Source: a virus. From it: DNA of 40,992 nt. The translations under genes were made by a program, and so were the position numbers. Where the stretch lies: the IMG/VR virus record IMGVR_UViG_3300046836_000562, positions 1-40,992 of that record; one strand, given 5' to 3'. Shown one piece after another: positions 23,350 to 31,413 of this stretch. Position 1 is the stretch's first letter; each line of letters starts with the position of its first letter. The notes beneath the pieces were generated by a model. The model worked only from the letters and a program-made list of their open reading frames with translations. It was not told the origin of the DNA and did no database searches.

Positions 23350-25086
23350 TCAGAAGCCGACGAGGCCGCCGGCGGTGCCCTGCGACAGGGCCGCGCCGAG
23401 CGCGCCGATGGAGTTGGCGTTGCCGTAGCTGACCAGGTTGCCGCTGGCGTCCTGGTAGCGGTTCGGCATGGAGGCCGCGTAGGCCCACATCTGGAAGCGG
23501 ACGGCGAGCGAGCCGGACAGCACCTCGGTGAGGACCCGGGTCCGCATGTCGCCCTCCCAGACGAACAGGTCGTCCCAGCGGGCCGCGATCAGCGGGGTGA
23601 ACACGTTCGCGTTGGTGCTCGTGCCGCCGGACCCGTCGACCGGCGCGGTGTGGCCGTTGGAGATCGCGCCGATGTACGGCTGCGTCGCGCTCGTGCCGCC
23701 GAAGGTCAGCGGGATGTTCGGGTCGACGTAGAACGGCAGGCTCAGCATCCGGCCCGCCAGGCCCTCCGGGACGTCGCCGCTGTCGATCGCGAGCGCGTTG
23801 AACGGCCCGTTCTGGTCCGGCACCACCAGCGGCCGGTTGTTGCCGTCGGTCGTGACCGACAGCGCCTCCCACACCGCCGAGTTGGTGACCCACGCCGTCG
23901 GCGGCAGGAACCGGGACCGGCCGATCCGGGACTTCAGCTGCCCGGCTGCCGTGTACAGGCTGAACGTGCTGCCCGGGTTGCCGATCCACTGGTTGGTGGT
24001 CAGCGCGTTCGCGATCGTGTACCAGCCCGAGTTGGTAGCGCCCGCGGTGCCGATCGACCCGTTGCCCCACAGCTGCCCGTTCTGGTACATGCCGTTCAGC
24101 TGCGGGTAGCCCGAGCCGAGCATCAGCTGCGCCGAGAACTGCATGTTGTAGTCCGCGGCGAGGTCCATGAAGATGATCTCGTCGTAGTTCAGCGGCGACT
24201 GGTCGAGCAGCTGCATCGCCGCGTCTTCCTGCCCGGCGACGGTCATCATGCGCGCCTGCACGAAGTTGTCCGCCGCATCGCGGCCGGGGACCGGGGCGCC
24301 GTCGCCCGGCTGCGTGCCGGTCGCGGTGCCGACGGTGAAGCGGGGGATGTTGATCGAGTCCGTGCCCGACGGCAACGGGAAGTTGTGCCACAGGTCGGCC
24401 AGCGTCCGCCCGGCGCGCAGGTACCCGATGTACTCATCGACCAGCCACAGCGGGGGCACTTCGTAGCCGCCCTGCCCGTCGGTGCGGGAGATGATCCGCT
24501 TCTCGTACAGCGGCACGCCGAACGCCGACGCGCGCTCCAGGGTCCGCTGCTCCAGGCGGGCCATGCGCCGCTCGCGCCGCGTGCCGCCCTCCAGGTCGGA
24601 GCCGGACAGCCGGTGCTCCAGCTCCCGGTCCGCCGTGCGCGCCCGGCGCTCCTCGCGGGCCGGCATCTCGACCGCAAGCTCCTGCTGGTGACGGCGCTGC
24701 CGGTCCGCCGCTGCCGCGATGCCGCCGTCGCCGGCGCCGCGGCTCAGGGTCGTGCGGCACAGGTCGAGGAAGTAGCTGTGGCCGGAGTGCCGGCCGTAGA
24801 TGGTGGGCTCGCGGGTCACGGTGACCGGCGCGGCGTTGCCGCTCTCCGGCCGGCTGGTGCCGTCGGCGCGGGCCGCGGCGGCGCGCTTCTCGCGCTCGGC
24901 CTGCTCGCGCATGCGCTTCAGCTGGGCGTCGATGTCCCCGATGTCCCTGACGGCCTGGTCGTACTCCGCCAGCTCTTCCGGGGTGTTGCTCAGGGTCTCG
25001 CGGCCTGCCGCGAGGTTCAGCAGCTCGGTAGCGCGCGCAGTCCGCTGCGCGAGGCGCTCTTCAAGCTTGCGGATCAGCTCATCCAC
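23350..25086 (-). CDS. Major capsid protein, HK97 fold
   Basis: A 578-aa capsid precursor. Residues 1 to about 85 are a charged coiled-coil delta/scaffold domain (MDELIRKLEERLAQRTARATE, then QLKRMREQAEREKRAAAAR). A basic linker with Arg/Glu helices follows to about 210, then the HK97 core: YIGYLRAGRTLADLWHNFPLPSGTDSINIPRF (N-arm and E-loop region), QEDAAMQLLDQSPLNYDEI (spine helix), then ADYNMQFSAQLMLGSG and the P/A domains. GTG start with GGGGA upstream, and an unusual 10-bp inverted repeat lies in the leader. The prohead protease gene is next upstream, so the N-terminal delta domain is expected to be removed. Confidence 0.92.
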   Translation of the reverse strand: MDELIRKLEERLAQRTARATELLNLAAGRETLSNTPEELAEYDQAVRDIGDIDAQLKRMREQAEREKRAAAARADGTSRPESGNAAPVTVTREPTIYGRHSGHSYFLDLCRTTLSRGAGDGGIAAAADRQRRHQQELAVEMPAREERRARTADRELEHRLSGSDLEGGTRRERRMARLEQRTLERASAFGVPLYEKRIISRTDGQGGYEVPPLWLVDEYIGYLRAGRTLADLWHNFPLPSGTDSINIPRFTVGTATGTQPGDGAPVPGRDAADNFVQARMMTVAGQEDAAMQLLDQSPLNYDEIIFMDLAADYNMQFSAQLMLGSGYPQLNGMYQNGQLWGNGSIGTAGATNSGWYTIANALTTNQWIGNPGSTFSLYTAAGQLKSRIGRSRFLPPTAWVTNSAVWEALSVTTDGNNRPLVVPDQNGPFNALAIDSGDVPEGLAGRMLSLPFYVDPNIPLTFGGTSATQPYIGAISNGHTAPVDGSGGTSTNANVFTPLIAARWDDLFVWEGDMRTRVLTEVLSGSLAVRFQMWAYAASMPNRYQDASGNLVSYGNANSIGALGAALSQGTAGGLVGF

Positions 25087-25102
25087 GGGAGGCAGTCCCC
25101 TA

Positions 25103-25139
25103 ACACGAGATGCGTTGACGTGGGCGCGTCATCTCGTGT
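25103..25139 (-). promoter_or_regulatory. Hairpin in the leader of the capsid gene
   Basis: ACACGAGATG (25103-25112) and CATCTCGTGT (25130-25139) form a perfect 10-bp stem with a 17-base loop in the 149-base gap between the protease and capsid genes, 17 bases before the capsid start. It could be an RNA-stability or translation-control element giving high capsid expression, or a weak terminator. No clear promoter was seen next to it. Confidence 0.55.
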
Positions 25140-25235
25140 GCAGCGGGCAGGCCGTCCGGGTGCAGCCGCCGCGGGGCGGGGACTGCGGGCCGGCTGGCGG
25201 CGCGCTAGCGGGACTCGATATAGCCCGTAACGCGA

Positions 25236-26513
25236 TCAGGGTAACACGGCCGTCAGCTGGAGCAGCGCAAGCTGCCGCTGGCGCAGCTCCAGCGCCGCCT
25301 TGCTCCGCGCGTAAGCCGCCGCCTCGCCGTCGCCCTCAACCTGCTCGGGCACGCCGTCGCTGTTGATGATGATCGTGCCGTCCTCGGAGTACAGCGCCGT
25401 CCCGCACTGGTCGCAGTGCCTGGCGTCGGGGCCGTTCATGGCCCCGCCCGTCACCGGGCAGTCCGCGCTCGGGCAGACCAGCTGGCCCGGGTCGTCGGCG
25501 TGGGGCTGCGGGTCGTAGTCCGGCGTGGTGTCGTCCGGGTAGCCGCCGCCGTCGCGCTGCTCGCCCGCGCGCCTGTTGCGCAGCATCCCCACCGGCCGCC
25601 GCAGCGACAGCCCCTCGGCCGGCAGCGCGACCATGCTGCTGCCCGCGGTGCCGTCGTTCGCCCCGAACACCACCGCGGACACGTCGCCCTTGTGCAGGTC
25701 CATCTCGATGATGTTGCGCTGCTCGTAGTCCGGCGACCATGCCTGCTGGAGCACCATGAACGCGCAGGACATCTCATCCATGTCGCCGCGGTCCACGGCG
25801 CTGGCCAGCGCCCGCACGTCGTCCCGCGAGCCGTCCATCTCCGGCACTTCCACCCACAGCCCGTGGGAGTCCTGCCCGAGCGTCATCGTGCCGCTCTTAG
25901 TGCGGGCCATCGGGATTCCGGCGTCGTTGTGGCCGATCAGGAACGGCACGTCGCAGCTGTTGGCCAGTGTCCTGGTACATGCCCCCTGGTTGACGATCTC
26001 AGTGAACTCATCGCCCCAGAAGTCCCACATGTCGAACGGGTGATCGAACACGGCAGCGTAGCCGTTGAACTGGAACTTCGTGCCGCCCGTCCCGTTCGCC
26101 TTCGCCCGCATCTCCATGCCGCCGACGCCGAACTTTAGCGCCAGCCGCTCGGGAACCCGCAGCATCGACAGGCGCCGCTGCATGCGCAGCTCGAGCGGCT
26201 GGCCCGCGGCGAACTGCTTGGCCGGCGGGTCGACGCCCATCGCCCGCAGGTGGCTGGCCAGGTGCGAGTACGCCTTGTTCTTGGCCGCGGCCGAGGCGGA
26301 CACGCCGCCGCGCGAGCCGTTCAGCGCCGAGATCGCCGCGATGCACCCGTCCTTGTCCGCCCCCCCGACGTGACCGTCAGACACGTCATGGTGCGGCAGC
26401 GACGAGTCCGACTTGCTGTCACCGGGGATCGCGAACAGCGCGTTGATCGCGGACCTCGGCGGCTCATCGCCCAGGGCCTTGACCGCTGCCGGGCCGTCCC
26501 AGCGGACTTCCAT
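25236..26513 (-). CDS. Prohead protease with extra N-terminal and zinc-ribbon domains
   Basis: A 425-aa protein starting MEVRWDGPAAVK, just after the portal stop. Residues about 40-95 form a helical domain (HHDVSDGHVGGADKDGCIAA, then LNGSRGG, SHLASHLRAMG) often fused to proteases in Streptomyces phages. The HK97-type protease core spans about 145-290: GYAAVFDHPF, FLIGHND with catalytic His195, and DEMSCAFMV with catalytic Ser249. The C-terminal part has a four-Cys zinc ribbon (CPSADCPVTGG, then HCDQCGTALY). It cleaves capsid precursors inside the prohead. Length is about twice the minimal protease, because of the added domains. Confidence 0.88.
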   Translation of the reverse strand: MEVRWDGPAAVKALGDEPPRSAINALFAIPGDSKSDSSLPHHDVSDGHVGGADKDGCIAAISALNGSRGGVSASAAAKNKAYSHLASHLRAMGVDPPAKQFAAGQPLELRMQRRLSMLRVPERLALKFGVGGMEMRAKANGTGGTKFQFNGYAAVFDHPFDMWDFWGDEFTEIVNQGACTRTLANSCDVPFLIGHNDAGIPMARTKSGTMTLGQDSHGLWVEVPEMDGSRDDVRALASAVDRGDMDEMSCAFMVLQQAWSPDYEQRNIIEMDLHKGDVSAVVFGANDGTAGSSMVALPAEGLSLRRPVGMLRNRRAGEQRDGGGYPDDTTPDYDPQPHADDPGQLVCPSADCPVTGGAMNGPDARHCDQCGTALYSEDGTIIINSDGVPEQVEGDGEAAAYARSKAALELRQRQLALLQLTAVLP

Positions 26514-26515
26514 GC

Positions 26516-27787
26516 TCACACTCCCTGGTTGGGCCGGGCGACCGGCGGCGGCAGCGGCGTTACCAGCTTGTCCAGCTCGGCCTCGATCGCCGGGGCCATC
26601 ACCGGGATGCGCGTGTTGGACAGGTCCGCCTTCTCCCGGCCCTCCCCCTGCGTCATGATCCGGCTGCCGATCGCCATGTGCAGCCCGGTCCACTTCGTCA
26701 GGAAGTCGACCCGCTGCAGGGCGTCAGTGTCGAACTTGCAGTACAGGCCCGGCGGCAGGCAGTCGCCCAGCCACATCTCCCACCGCTTGATCCACCGGAA
26801 CATGGTGAACGTCAGGAAGTGCATCGCCCGCTGCTCGACGTTCGCGTAGGTGATGCTGCTGCCCTCGCTGGCCGCGCCGATCAGCTCCGGCGGCACCCGG
26901 CCCATGTAGCGGCAGACCTTCGTGTCCGACAGCTTCTGCGTCTCCAGGAACATCGACTCATCGGGCGTGATCTGGACCTTCTGGTACTTCCACCCGCCGC
27001 CGAGGACGACCGGCTCGCGCGACAGCCGCAGCGCCTCGACGAACCGCTGCTTGAGGGTCCGTGCGTCGTCCTGGCTGACCAGCTTCGCCGTGTCGTTCGT
27101 CAGCACGCCGCTGGGATGGCCGCCGTCCTCGAAGTACTGGTTGCCGAACTGCTCGGCGTTCAGCCCCTGCCGCGTCACCTTCGCCGCGTACTGCAGCGGC
27201 GACATGCCCAGCGGCGAGCCGGGGAACCGGTACATCGCCTTGTGCCACAGCTCCGGCGGCTTCACCACCTCATTGCGGAACCGGTACTCATAGGTGCCGT
27301 CGCCCTGCTTGCGGACCCTCACGACACCGGGATTCTCCAGCTCCACCTGCACCGGCTTCAGCGTCCGGCGGTCCCGCGCGAGCACCCGCCCGAACTCGTT
27401 GCCCTTCGTCGCCAGCGACATCGTGCCCATGTAGGTGAAGTCCGCGATGTCCGCGTCCGCCGACGGCTGCAGCAGGATGTCCGGCTGGTTCTGCACCCGG
27501 ATCGCCTCACCGTGCCCGACCCCGTCCCCCTCGTACGCCCACGGGGTCAGCATCGCCATGCAGGACGCGATCAGGTCCGCGCACGCCCACACCGCCGAGT
27601 GCCGCAGCGCCCCCTCCGGGTCATCCGCGGACATGTCCTGGATCGCCTGCGTGTACGGGCCGATCGGCGGGCTGATGAACGCCAGCGCCCGCTGCTCGAA
27701 GCCCTCGCGCATGCCATACGACTGAGGACGCTCCCGCCCCGTCCCGGCGCCACCGTCGTAGGCGCGGCGGCCGCCGAAGACGCCCAC
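26516..27787 (-). CDS. Portal protein (HK97 family)
   Basis: A 423-aa portal protein. Start GTG 27785-27787 overlaps the TAG of the gene before it. Key signs: SAVWACADLIASCMAMLTPW near the N-terminus, the stem and clip segments with GNEFGRVLARDRR, then RFPGSPLGMSPLQYAAKV, and the characteristic GSSITYANVEQRAMHFLTFTM before the crown helix. Forms the dodecameric portal ring through which DNA is packaged and ejected. It follows the large terminase and precedes the protease, the normal HK97 order. Confidence 0.93.
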   Translation of the reverse strand: MGVFGGRRAYDGGAGTGRERPQSYGMREGFEQRALAFISPPIGPYTQAIQDMSADDPEGALRHSAVWACADLIASCMAMLTPWAYEGDGVGHGEAIRVQNQPDILLQPSADADIADFTYMGTMSLATKGNEFGRVLARDRRTLKPVQVELENPGVVRVRKQGDGTYEYRFRNEVVKPPELWHKAMYRFPGSPLGMSPLQYAAKVTRQGLNAEQFGNQYFEDGGHPSGVLTNDTAKLVSQDDARTLKQRFVEALRLSREPVVLGGGWKYQKVQITPDESMFLETQKLSDTKVCRYMGRVPPELIGAASEGSSITYANVEQRAMHFLTFTMFRWIKRWEMWLGDCLPPGLYCKFDTDALQRVDFLTKWTGLHMAIGSRIMTQGEGREKADLSNTRIPVMAPAIEAELDKLVTPLPPPVARPNQGV

Positions 27788-28023
27788 TAGACGCGCCGGT
27801 CCAGCAGCAGCGCGAACGCCCCGCCGACCAGCCCGGCAACCCAGGGAGTCAGCCCGTGGCCCCACAAGTGCCCCGCGAGCTCGCCCGCGCACAGCGACAC
27901 CGCCGCAGCGCCGCCCAGCCCGGGAAGCAGCGGCAGCAGCGACAGGGCACGGCCCGTCACGCTGCCCGCGGCGCCGGCCAGCGGGCCGGCGATCCGCTTA
28001 GCGGGTATCGAGAGCACGGCCAC
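27787..28023 (-). CDS. Small two-helix membrane protein between terminase and portal
   Basis: A 78-aa protein with hydrophobic helices (LSLLPLLPGLGGAAAVSLCAG and WVAGLVGGAFALLLD), starting at GTG 28021-28023 (a second GTG at 28015-28017 is possible). The TAG overlaps the portal GTG. Small membrane proteins between terminase and portal are uncommon; the sequence before it is A/T-rich (28025-28056). No family recognised. A membrane-anchoring or superinfection-control role is possible but unsupported. Confidence 0.5.
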   Translation of the reverse strand: MAVLSIPAKRIAGPLAGAAGSVTGRALSLLPLLPGLGGAAAVSLCAGELAGHLWGHGLTPWVAGLVGGAFALLLDRRV

Positions 28024-28058
28024 GCCTAAAGAGTAAACCTCAACCTGACCTTTAGGTA

Positions 28059-29723
28059 TCACCTGATCTGCTGGAGCGGGTCGACTTCCTCCAGCCTCGC
28101 CAGCGAGTCGATCCCCATGCACATCGCCACCGTCGCGTCGATGTGCATCGCCGACTTCCGCTTGGACAGGGTGAACCCGTTCTCCTGGTCCCGCTTCACC
28201 GCGGACTTCACCTGCCGGGCAAAGTCCGGGTCACCGTCCTGCACGATCTCCGTGGCCACGATCGCGTCGAACGCCCGCCGCACGGCAGGGACCATCATCG
28301 CCGGTGACTGGCTGAACTCGATGACGAGCAGCCCTTCCTCGTCCTCCAGCATCTCGGCAGGCAGCTCGAAGTAACGGCTGTCATAGGCGAGCCCGCGGAA
28401 CCGCGGTCCCAGCTGGCGGGCGCGGTCCCGGATGTGCCGGTACACGTCCAGGTGCGACACCTTCTTATCGGACGGCTCCCAGATCTTCGCGGTCACGGCG
28501 AACCGGCCGTCGACGATTCTGGTGACCTCCACCACGGCCACCGTGTCGCGGCGCAGTGCCATGTCGACCGCCAGCACGGTCGGCTCCTCGCCGTGGATCG
28601 CCCAGGTCCCCTTGCACGCATTCCAAGCGCCCGGGTGATCGGACAGCCACGACTCCGCCGCCTGGTCCACCCACCTGTTCGCGTAATAGCGGATCCACTC
28701 GTGGTGCTCAACCTCAGGCTTGTCCCACTCCCGGACGCGCTTCTCCACGTCCCACAAGACCCCGGCCGCCGCCGACGCCTCGACGACAGCGCGGCGGCGC
28801 ACCTCCGGATCCTTGTACTTGGAGTCGTCAGTCTCGGAAGCCTCCCGCCAGTCGAAGTACAGCCGCGGCGCGGACAACGGGTCATGCAGGGCCTTCTGGC
28901 CTCCCAGGTACATCTTCCCGGCCAGCGAGTGCTCGGCGTCGAACCCGGCGGTGGTGATGTTCAGGTTCCGGCCCGGGCCGCGGGTGATCTCCCGCCACCA
29001 CCGCGGCCCCTTCGGCCCGCGTTCCTCCACGAGCTTGCCTGGCCCGTCGAAATGCGGCTCGTCGAGCGGCACCCGGCAGATCATGCGCCGCTTGGACGTG
29101 CTCTTGCCGATCACCATGTGCACCCGGGCCTTATTCGACCCGACGTCGCCCCACTCGTGGAGCTCGTCGCACACGAACAAGCTGGGCAGGCCGCCCTCGT
29201 TCGTCCCCGCGACCGCGGCGACGCGCTTCATGACCCCCGGCTGCCCGTCAGCGCGCTTGATCTCCGTGTCATACACCTCGGCATAGCCGCACAGCGGCGC
29301 CACGTCCTTGTACATCTGGTCCCGGCCGCCGAGCATCGTCGCCGCGATCGAGAACAGCAGGTCGGCCTGGTCGAACGACGCCGCGGCGTTGATGATGTTC
29401 GGGCTGACCGGGGCGATCTCCGGCGGCCCGAACATCTCCAGGCACTCCAGCCCGGCGACCTTCGTCGTCTTCCCGCCGCCGGTCGCCTCGCCCCACAGCG
29501 CCTGGTCGTAACGCCAGTAGCCGCAGTTCCAGCAGTACTCATACCACCGCCACACCTGGACCTTCTGGTCGCGGCGCAGCCGCAGCGGCTTGCCGAACCA
29601 GTCACCCTCAGCGCAAATGAGGAGGCTCTCCATCCACCGGACGGCCGCCCGGCCCTCGGACGGCCACTTCTCCCCGGGCGCGGGATGCCAGCCGCAGTCA
29701 ACGCAGCCGGGGTCAGGCGCCAT
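28059..29723 (-). CDS. terL: Large terminase subunit
   Basis: A 554-aa packaging motor with both domains intact. ATPase: Walker A GEATGGGKT (about 78-86) and Walker B LFVCDE (about 182-187). Nuclease: an acidic strand VLAVDMAL near the middle of the C-terminal half, the AYDSRYFE segment, and a final HIDATVAM. The N-terminal Cys/Trp region (CVDCGW, CWNCGYW) may bind zinc. ATG start overlaps the end of the small gene before it. The long PGRNLNITTAGF and YYANRW motifs are typical of the phage HK97-like terminases. Confidence 0.95.
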   Translation of the reverse strand: MAPDPGCVDCGWHPAPGEKWPSEGRAAVRWMESLLICAEGDWFGKPLRLRRDQKVQVWRWYEYCWNCGYWRYDQALWGEATGGGKTTKVAGLECLEMFGPPEIAPVSPNIINAAASFDQADLLFSIAATMLGGRDQMYKDVAPLCGYAEVYDTEIKRADGQPGVMKRVAAVAGTNEGGLPSLFVCDELHEWGDVGSNKARVHMVIGKSTSKRRMICRVPLDEPHFDGPGKLVEERGPKGPRWWREITRGPGRNLNITTAGFDAEHSLAGKMYLGGQKALHDPLSAPRLYFDWREASETDDSKYKDPEVRRRAVVEASAAAGVLWDVEKRVREWDKPEVEHHEWIRYYANRWVDQAAESWLSDHPGAWNACKGTWAIHGEEPTVLAVDMALRRDTVAVVEVTRIVDGRFAVTAKIWEPSDKKVSHLDVYRHIRDRARQLGPRFRGLAYDSRYFELPAEMLEDEEGLLVIEFSQSPAMMVPAVRRAFDAIVATEIVQDGDPDFARQVKSAVKRDQENGFTLSKRKSAMHIDATVAMCMGIDSLARLEEVDPLQQIR

Positions 29724-29907
29724 TTAGCTTCTCGAAGTCCAGGTCATTCAGGGCATGCAGCACTCGCGATCGCGCGCGCAGCCGGCGTGCGCGCAACGGC
29801 CGCCACCACTGCCGGTCCGCCTCGGCGAGCAGGCTCACCATCTGCCGCTGCCTGTCCGCTATGCGCGCCAGGATGACGCTGCGGGGTTCACCTGGGGTCG
29901 TCGTCAT
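29713..29907 (-). CDS. Small protein between terminase genes
   Basis: A 64-aa basic, helical protein (MTTTPGEPRSVILARIADRQ, then LLAEADRQWWRPLRARRLRAR and a final ALNDLDFEKLNGA). ATG 29905-29907 was chosen since GGGAG lies 8 bases upstream, rather than ATGs at 29913 and 29925. It overlaps the small terminase end and the large terminase start. Possibly an accessory packaging factor. No known family. Confidence 0.5.
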   Translation of the reverse strand: MTTTPGEPRSVILARIADRQRQMVSLLAEADRQWWRPLRARRLRARSRVLHALNDLDFEKLNGA

Positions 29908-30373
29908 CGTCATCACTCCCGTCATTAATCCGCCTGTTCAGGTCATCCAACGACAACTGCGCCGCCGTGAACGTCAGCCCCAGCCGCGCCCGGTGCAACG
30001 CCCCCACCCCGATCTGCGCCTCGCACGCCTGCGCCACCCCGATCGCCTTCGCCGCGATCCCGTAATGCGGCGACTCCACCTCCTGGCCCATGCTGCCCCT
30101 GCTGATCGGCTTCGCGTCCGCCAGCTCCAGCGACCGCGCCGCCCGGTCCAGCGCATCCGCCCACCGCAGCAGCACCGGCCGGTCAGCCACCGACAGCAGC
30201 GACGACACCGGATCCGCCCACATCGCCAGCCACGCCCGCTTCGTCTCCAGCCGCCACCCCGGCTTGCGCGCCGGCAACCGGAACTCCGCCAGCTGCTCGG
30301 CCGCCGCGATCTCAGTGCGGCGGCCGTTTCGCCGGTCGACGGCGGTTCCGGCTGGCTTGGCAGTGCGCGGCAT
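29888..30373 (-). CDS. terS: Small terminase subunit (P27-like)
   Basis: A 161-aa protein just upstream of the large terminase. MPRTAKPAGTAVDRRNGR, then RLETKRAWLAMWADPVSSLL, PVLLRWADALDRA, and the acidic tail GSDDDDDDPR match the P27-type small terminase family, which recognises the packaging site and forms a ring. ATG at 30373 with a GGAGG sequence 12-13 bases upstream. The preceding intergenic sequence and the HNH gene beyond it are a typical cos-phage arrangement. Confidence 0.78.
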   Translation of the reverse strand: MPRTAKPAGTAVDRRNGRRTEIAAAEQLAEFRLPARKPGWRLETKRAWLAMWADPVSSLLSVADRPVLLRWADALDRAARSLELADAKPISRGSMGQEVESPHYGIAAKAIGVAQACEAQIGVGALHRARLGLTFTAAQLSLDDLNRRINDGSDDDDDDPR

Positions 30374-30503
30374 TCGAAATCCTGTCCTCCGTTCGAAAAA
30401 ACAAGCCGATGTGGTACCAGGCGAAAAAGAAGGGAACTGCGCGGGTCATGGTGCCTTCATGTCCTAAAAAACCCGGTATGTCCGGTTCAGTTCGTTGCTC
30501 ATG
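30374..30503 (-). other. A/T-rich gap between HNH and small terminase (candidate cos/late leader)
   Basis: A 130-base stretch containing A-runs and few coding features, richer in A and T than neighbouring genes. It separates the early leftward operon from the late operon. Because HNH and terminase genes often flank cos in HK97-like phages, this is the best place to look for a packaging start and a late promoter, but neither is proven by sequence. Confidence 0.4.
30466..30487 (-). terminator. Hairpin plus T-tract ending the early operon
   Basis: On the minus strand AACCGG, a five-base loop and CCGGGTT are followed by T's, together giving a run of six T (30466-30471). The stem is short with one bulge, but a T-tract is rare in this genome and fits a terminator directly after the HNH gene. 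Confidence 0.55.
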
Positions 30504-30815
30504 CTAACGATTCCCTCTGTTGCACTCGGCGTGGGCCAGGCCCCGGTATGCGGTCCTGTCCTCAGTGTGCGCGAGGTCCAGGCCGGTGCTGCTCATCATG
30601 GGCTGCTGGCAGTGGGCGCACGCGTCGCCTGGCTGCCAGGCTGCGAGGTAGCGCAGCTTGGCTTGCTGGTGTGCTGAGCCGTAGCCACGCTGGGTTGTGT
30701 TGGGTCGCTGCTGGCGTGCTGTGGTGGCCTTGGCCTGGCATGCGGGGCAGCGCAGGGTGCCGGTGCTGTCCATGTCGAACAGCTGCCGGCAGTCCTTGCA
30801 CCACCGCTTGGGCAC
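30504..30815 (-). CDS. HNH endonuclease
   Basis: A 103-aa zinc-dependent nuclease. Order: CKDCRQLF and CPACQAKA zinc pair, RGYGSAHQQAKLRYLAA, then the HNH core CAHCQQPM ... GLDLAHTEDR ... GLAHAECNRGNR. Such proteins beside terminases help cut DNA at cos during packaging in HK97-like phages. GTG start, and it is the last gene of the leftward operon before the small terminase. A homing endonuclease is less likely given size and location. Confidence 0.85.
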   Translation of the reverse strand: MPKRWCKDCRQLFDMDSTGTLRCPACQAKATTARQQRPNTTQRGYGSAHQQAKLRYLAAWQPGDACAHCQQPMMSSTGLDLAHTEDRTAYRGLAHAECNRGNR

Positions 30816-30818
30816 TGG

Positions 30819-31220
30819 TCAGGCGAGGATTCGCTCGGCCGCGTCGGGCGAGACCAGGCCGTCGCGCGCCATGTCGCGGGCGACATCGCCGGGGCGCTCT
30901 GGCCGGTAGCCGTGCGGCACCTCGATGCGGGCGGCCTCGATGGAGGCGATGACGCGCAGTACCGCGTCTATGTCGGCGTCGGTGAGCCGGTGGCCCATGC
31001 CTGGGTGGGTGGTGATGGCGTGGATGAGGGGGTTGGCGGTGATGGCGTCAGTGGCGCTGCGGAGCGCGGCCAGGAGGGGCGGCGGTGCTGAGCGGCGGTG
31101 CTGCTGGGCTGGCGGCTGTTCCGGCGCGGCGTGCTGTTCCGGCGCGGCGTGGTGGCCGGTGCTGTCGGCGCGGGCGGCGGTGATGGCGGTGGCCTCGTCA
31201 AAGGCGGGCAGGCTGCTCAT
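30819..31220 (-). CDS. Hypothetical protein with Q/P/A-rich linker
   Basis: A 133-aa protein. A low-complexity N-terminal third (repeats of EQHAAPEQ) is followed by a helical C-terminal domain with SATDAITANPLIHAI and DADIDAVLRVIASIEAARIE, ending in RDMARDGLVSPDAAERILA. An 18-bp tandem DNA repeat encodes the EQHAAP units (31116-31151). No known family. It belongs to the replication-end operon. Confidence 0.55.
   Translation of the reverse strand: MSSLPAFDEATAITAARADSTGHHAAPEQHAAPEQPPAQQHRRSAPPPLLAALRSATDAITANPLIHAITTHPGMGHRLTDADIDAVLRVIASIEAARIEVPHGYRPERPGDVARDMARDGLVSPDAAERILA
31116..31151. repeat. Two tandem 18-bp repeats inside a gene
   Basis: CTGTTCCGGCGCGGCGTG occurs twice in direct tandem (31116-31133 and 31134-31151). 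It keeps the reading frame and codes for repeated EQHAAP units on the minus strand. Confidence 0.9.
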
Positions 31221-31245
31221 GATGGTGCTCCTTCGGTTGCGGTGG

Positions 31246-31413
31246 TCAGTGGTCCTCTGCTGTCCAGGTGCGGATGTTGGTGATCGGGAAGCTGCGGTCC
31301 GGGTCGGGGGTGTGCATGCGCCCGGCGAGGTGCAGGACGCCGTCGAGCAAGCGGTAGCTGCCGCAGCGGTAGGTCTCCTGCTTGCCGTCCATCCAGGTGA
31401 TGACGATGGTCAC
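31246..31413 (-). CDS. 55-aa beta-strand protein (TIVITWMDGKQETYR)
   Basis: A short protein beginning at GTG 31411-31413 (overlapping the upstream TGA) with MTIVITWMDGKQETYRCGSYR, LLDGVLHLAGR and a final PITNIRTWTAEDH. The pattern of a small beta-barrel, with an ITWxDG start and a WT-containing end, looks like small conserved actinophage proteins. GGAGGAACC upstream is a good RBS. Role unknown. Confidence 0.6.
   Translation of the reverse strand: MTIVITWMDGKQETYRCGSYRLLDGVLHLAGRMHTPDPDRSFPITNIRTWTAEDH

Noticed and set aside
21400-25230. A 1276-codon open frame on the plus strand, antisense to the capsid and connector genes
   Set aside because: It is Arg/Ala/Gly-rich without domain structure and mirrors the codon bias of the well-identified minus-strand genes. 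Such antisense frames are expected at this GC content.
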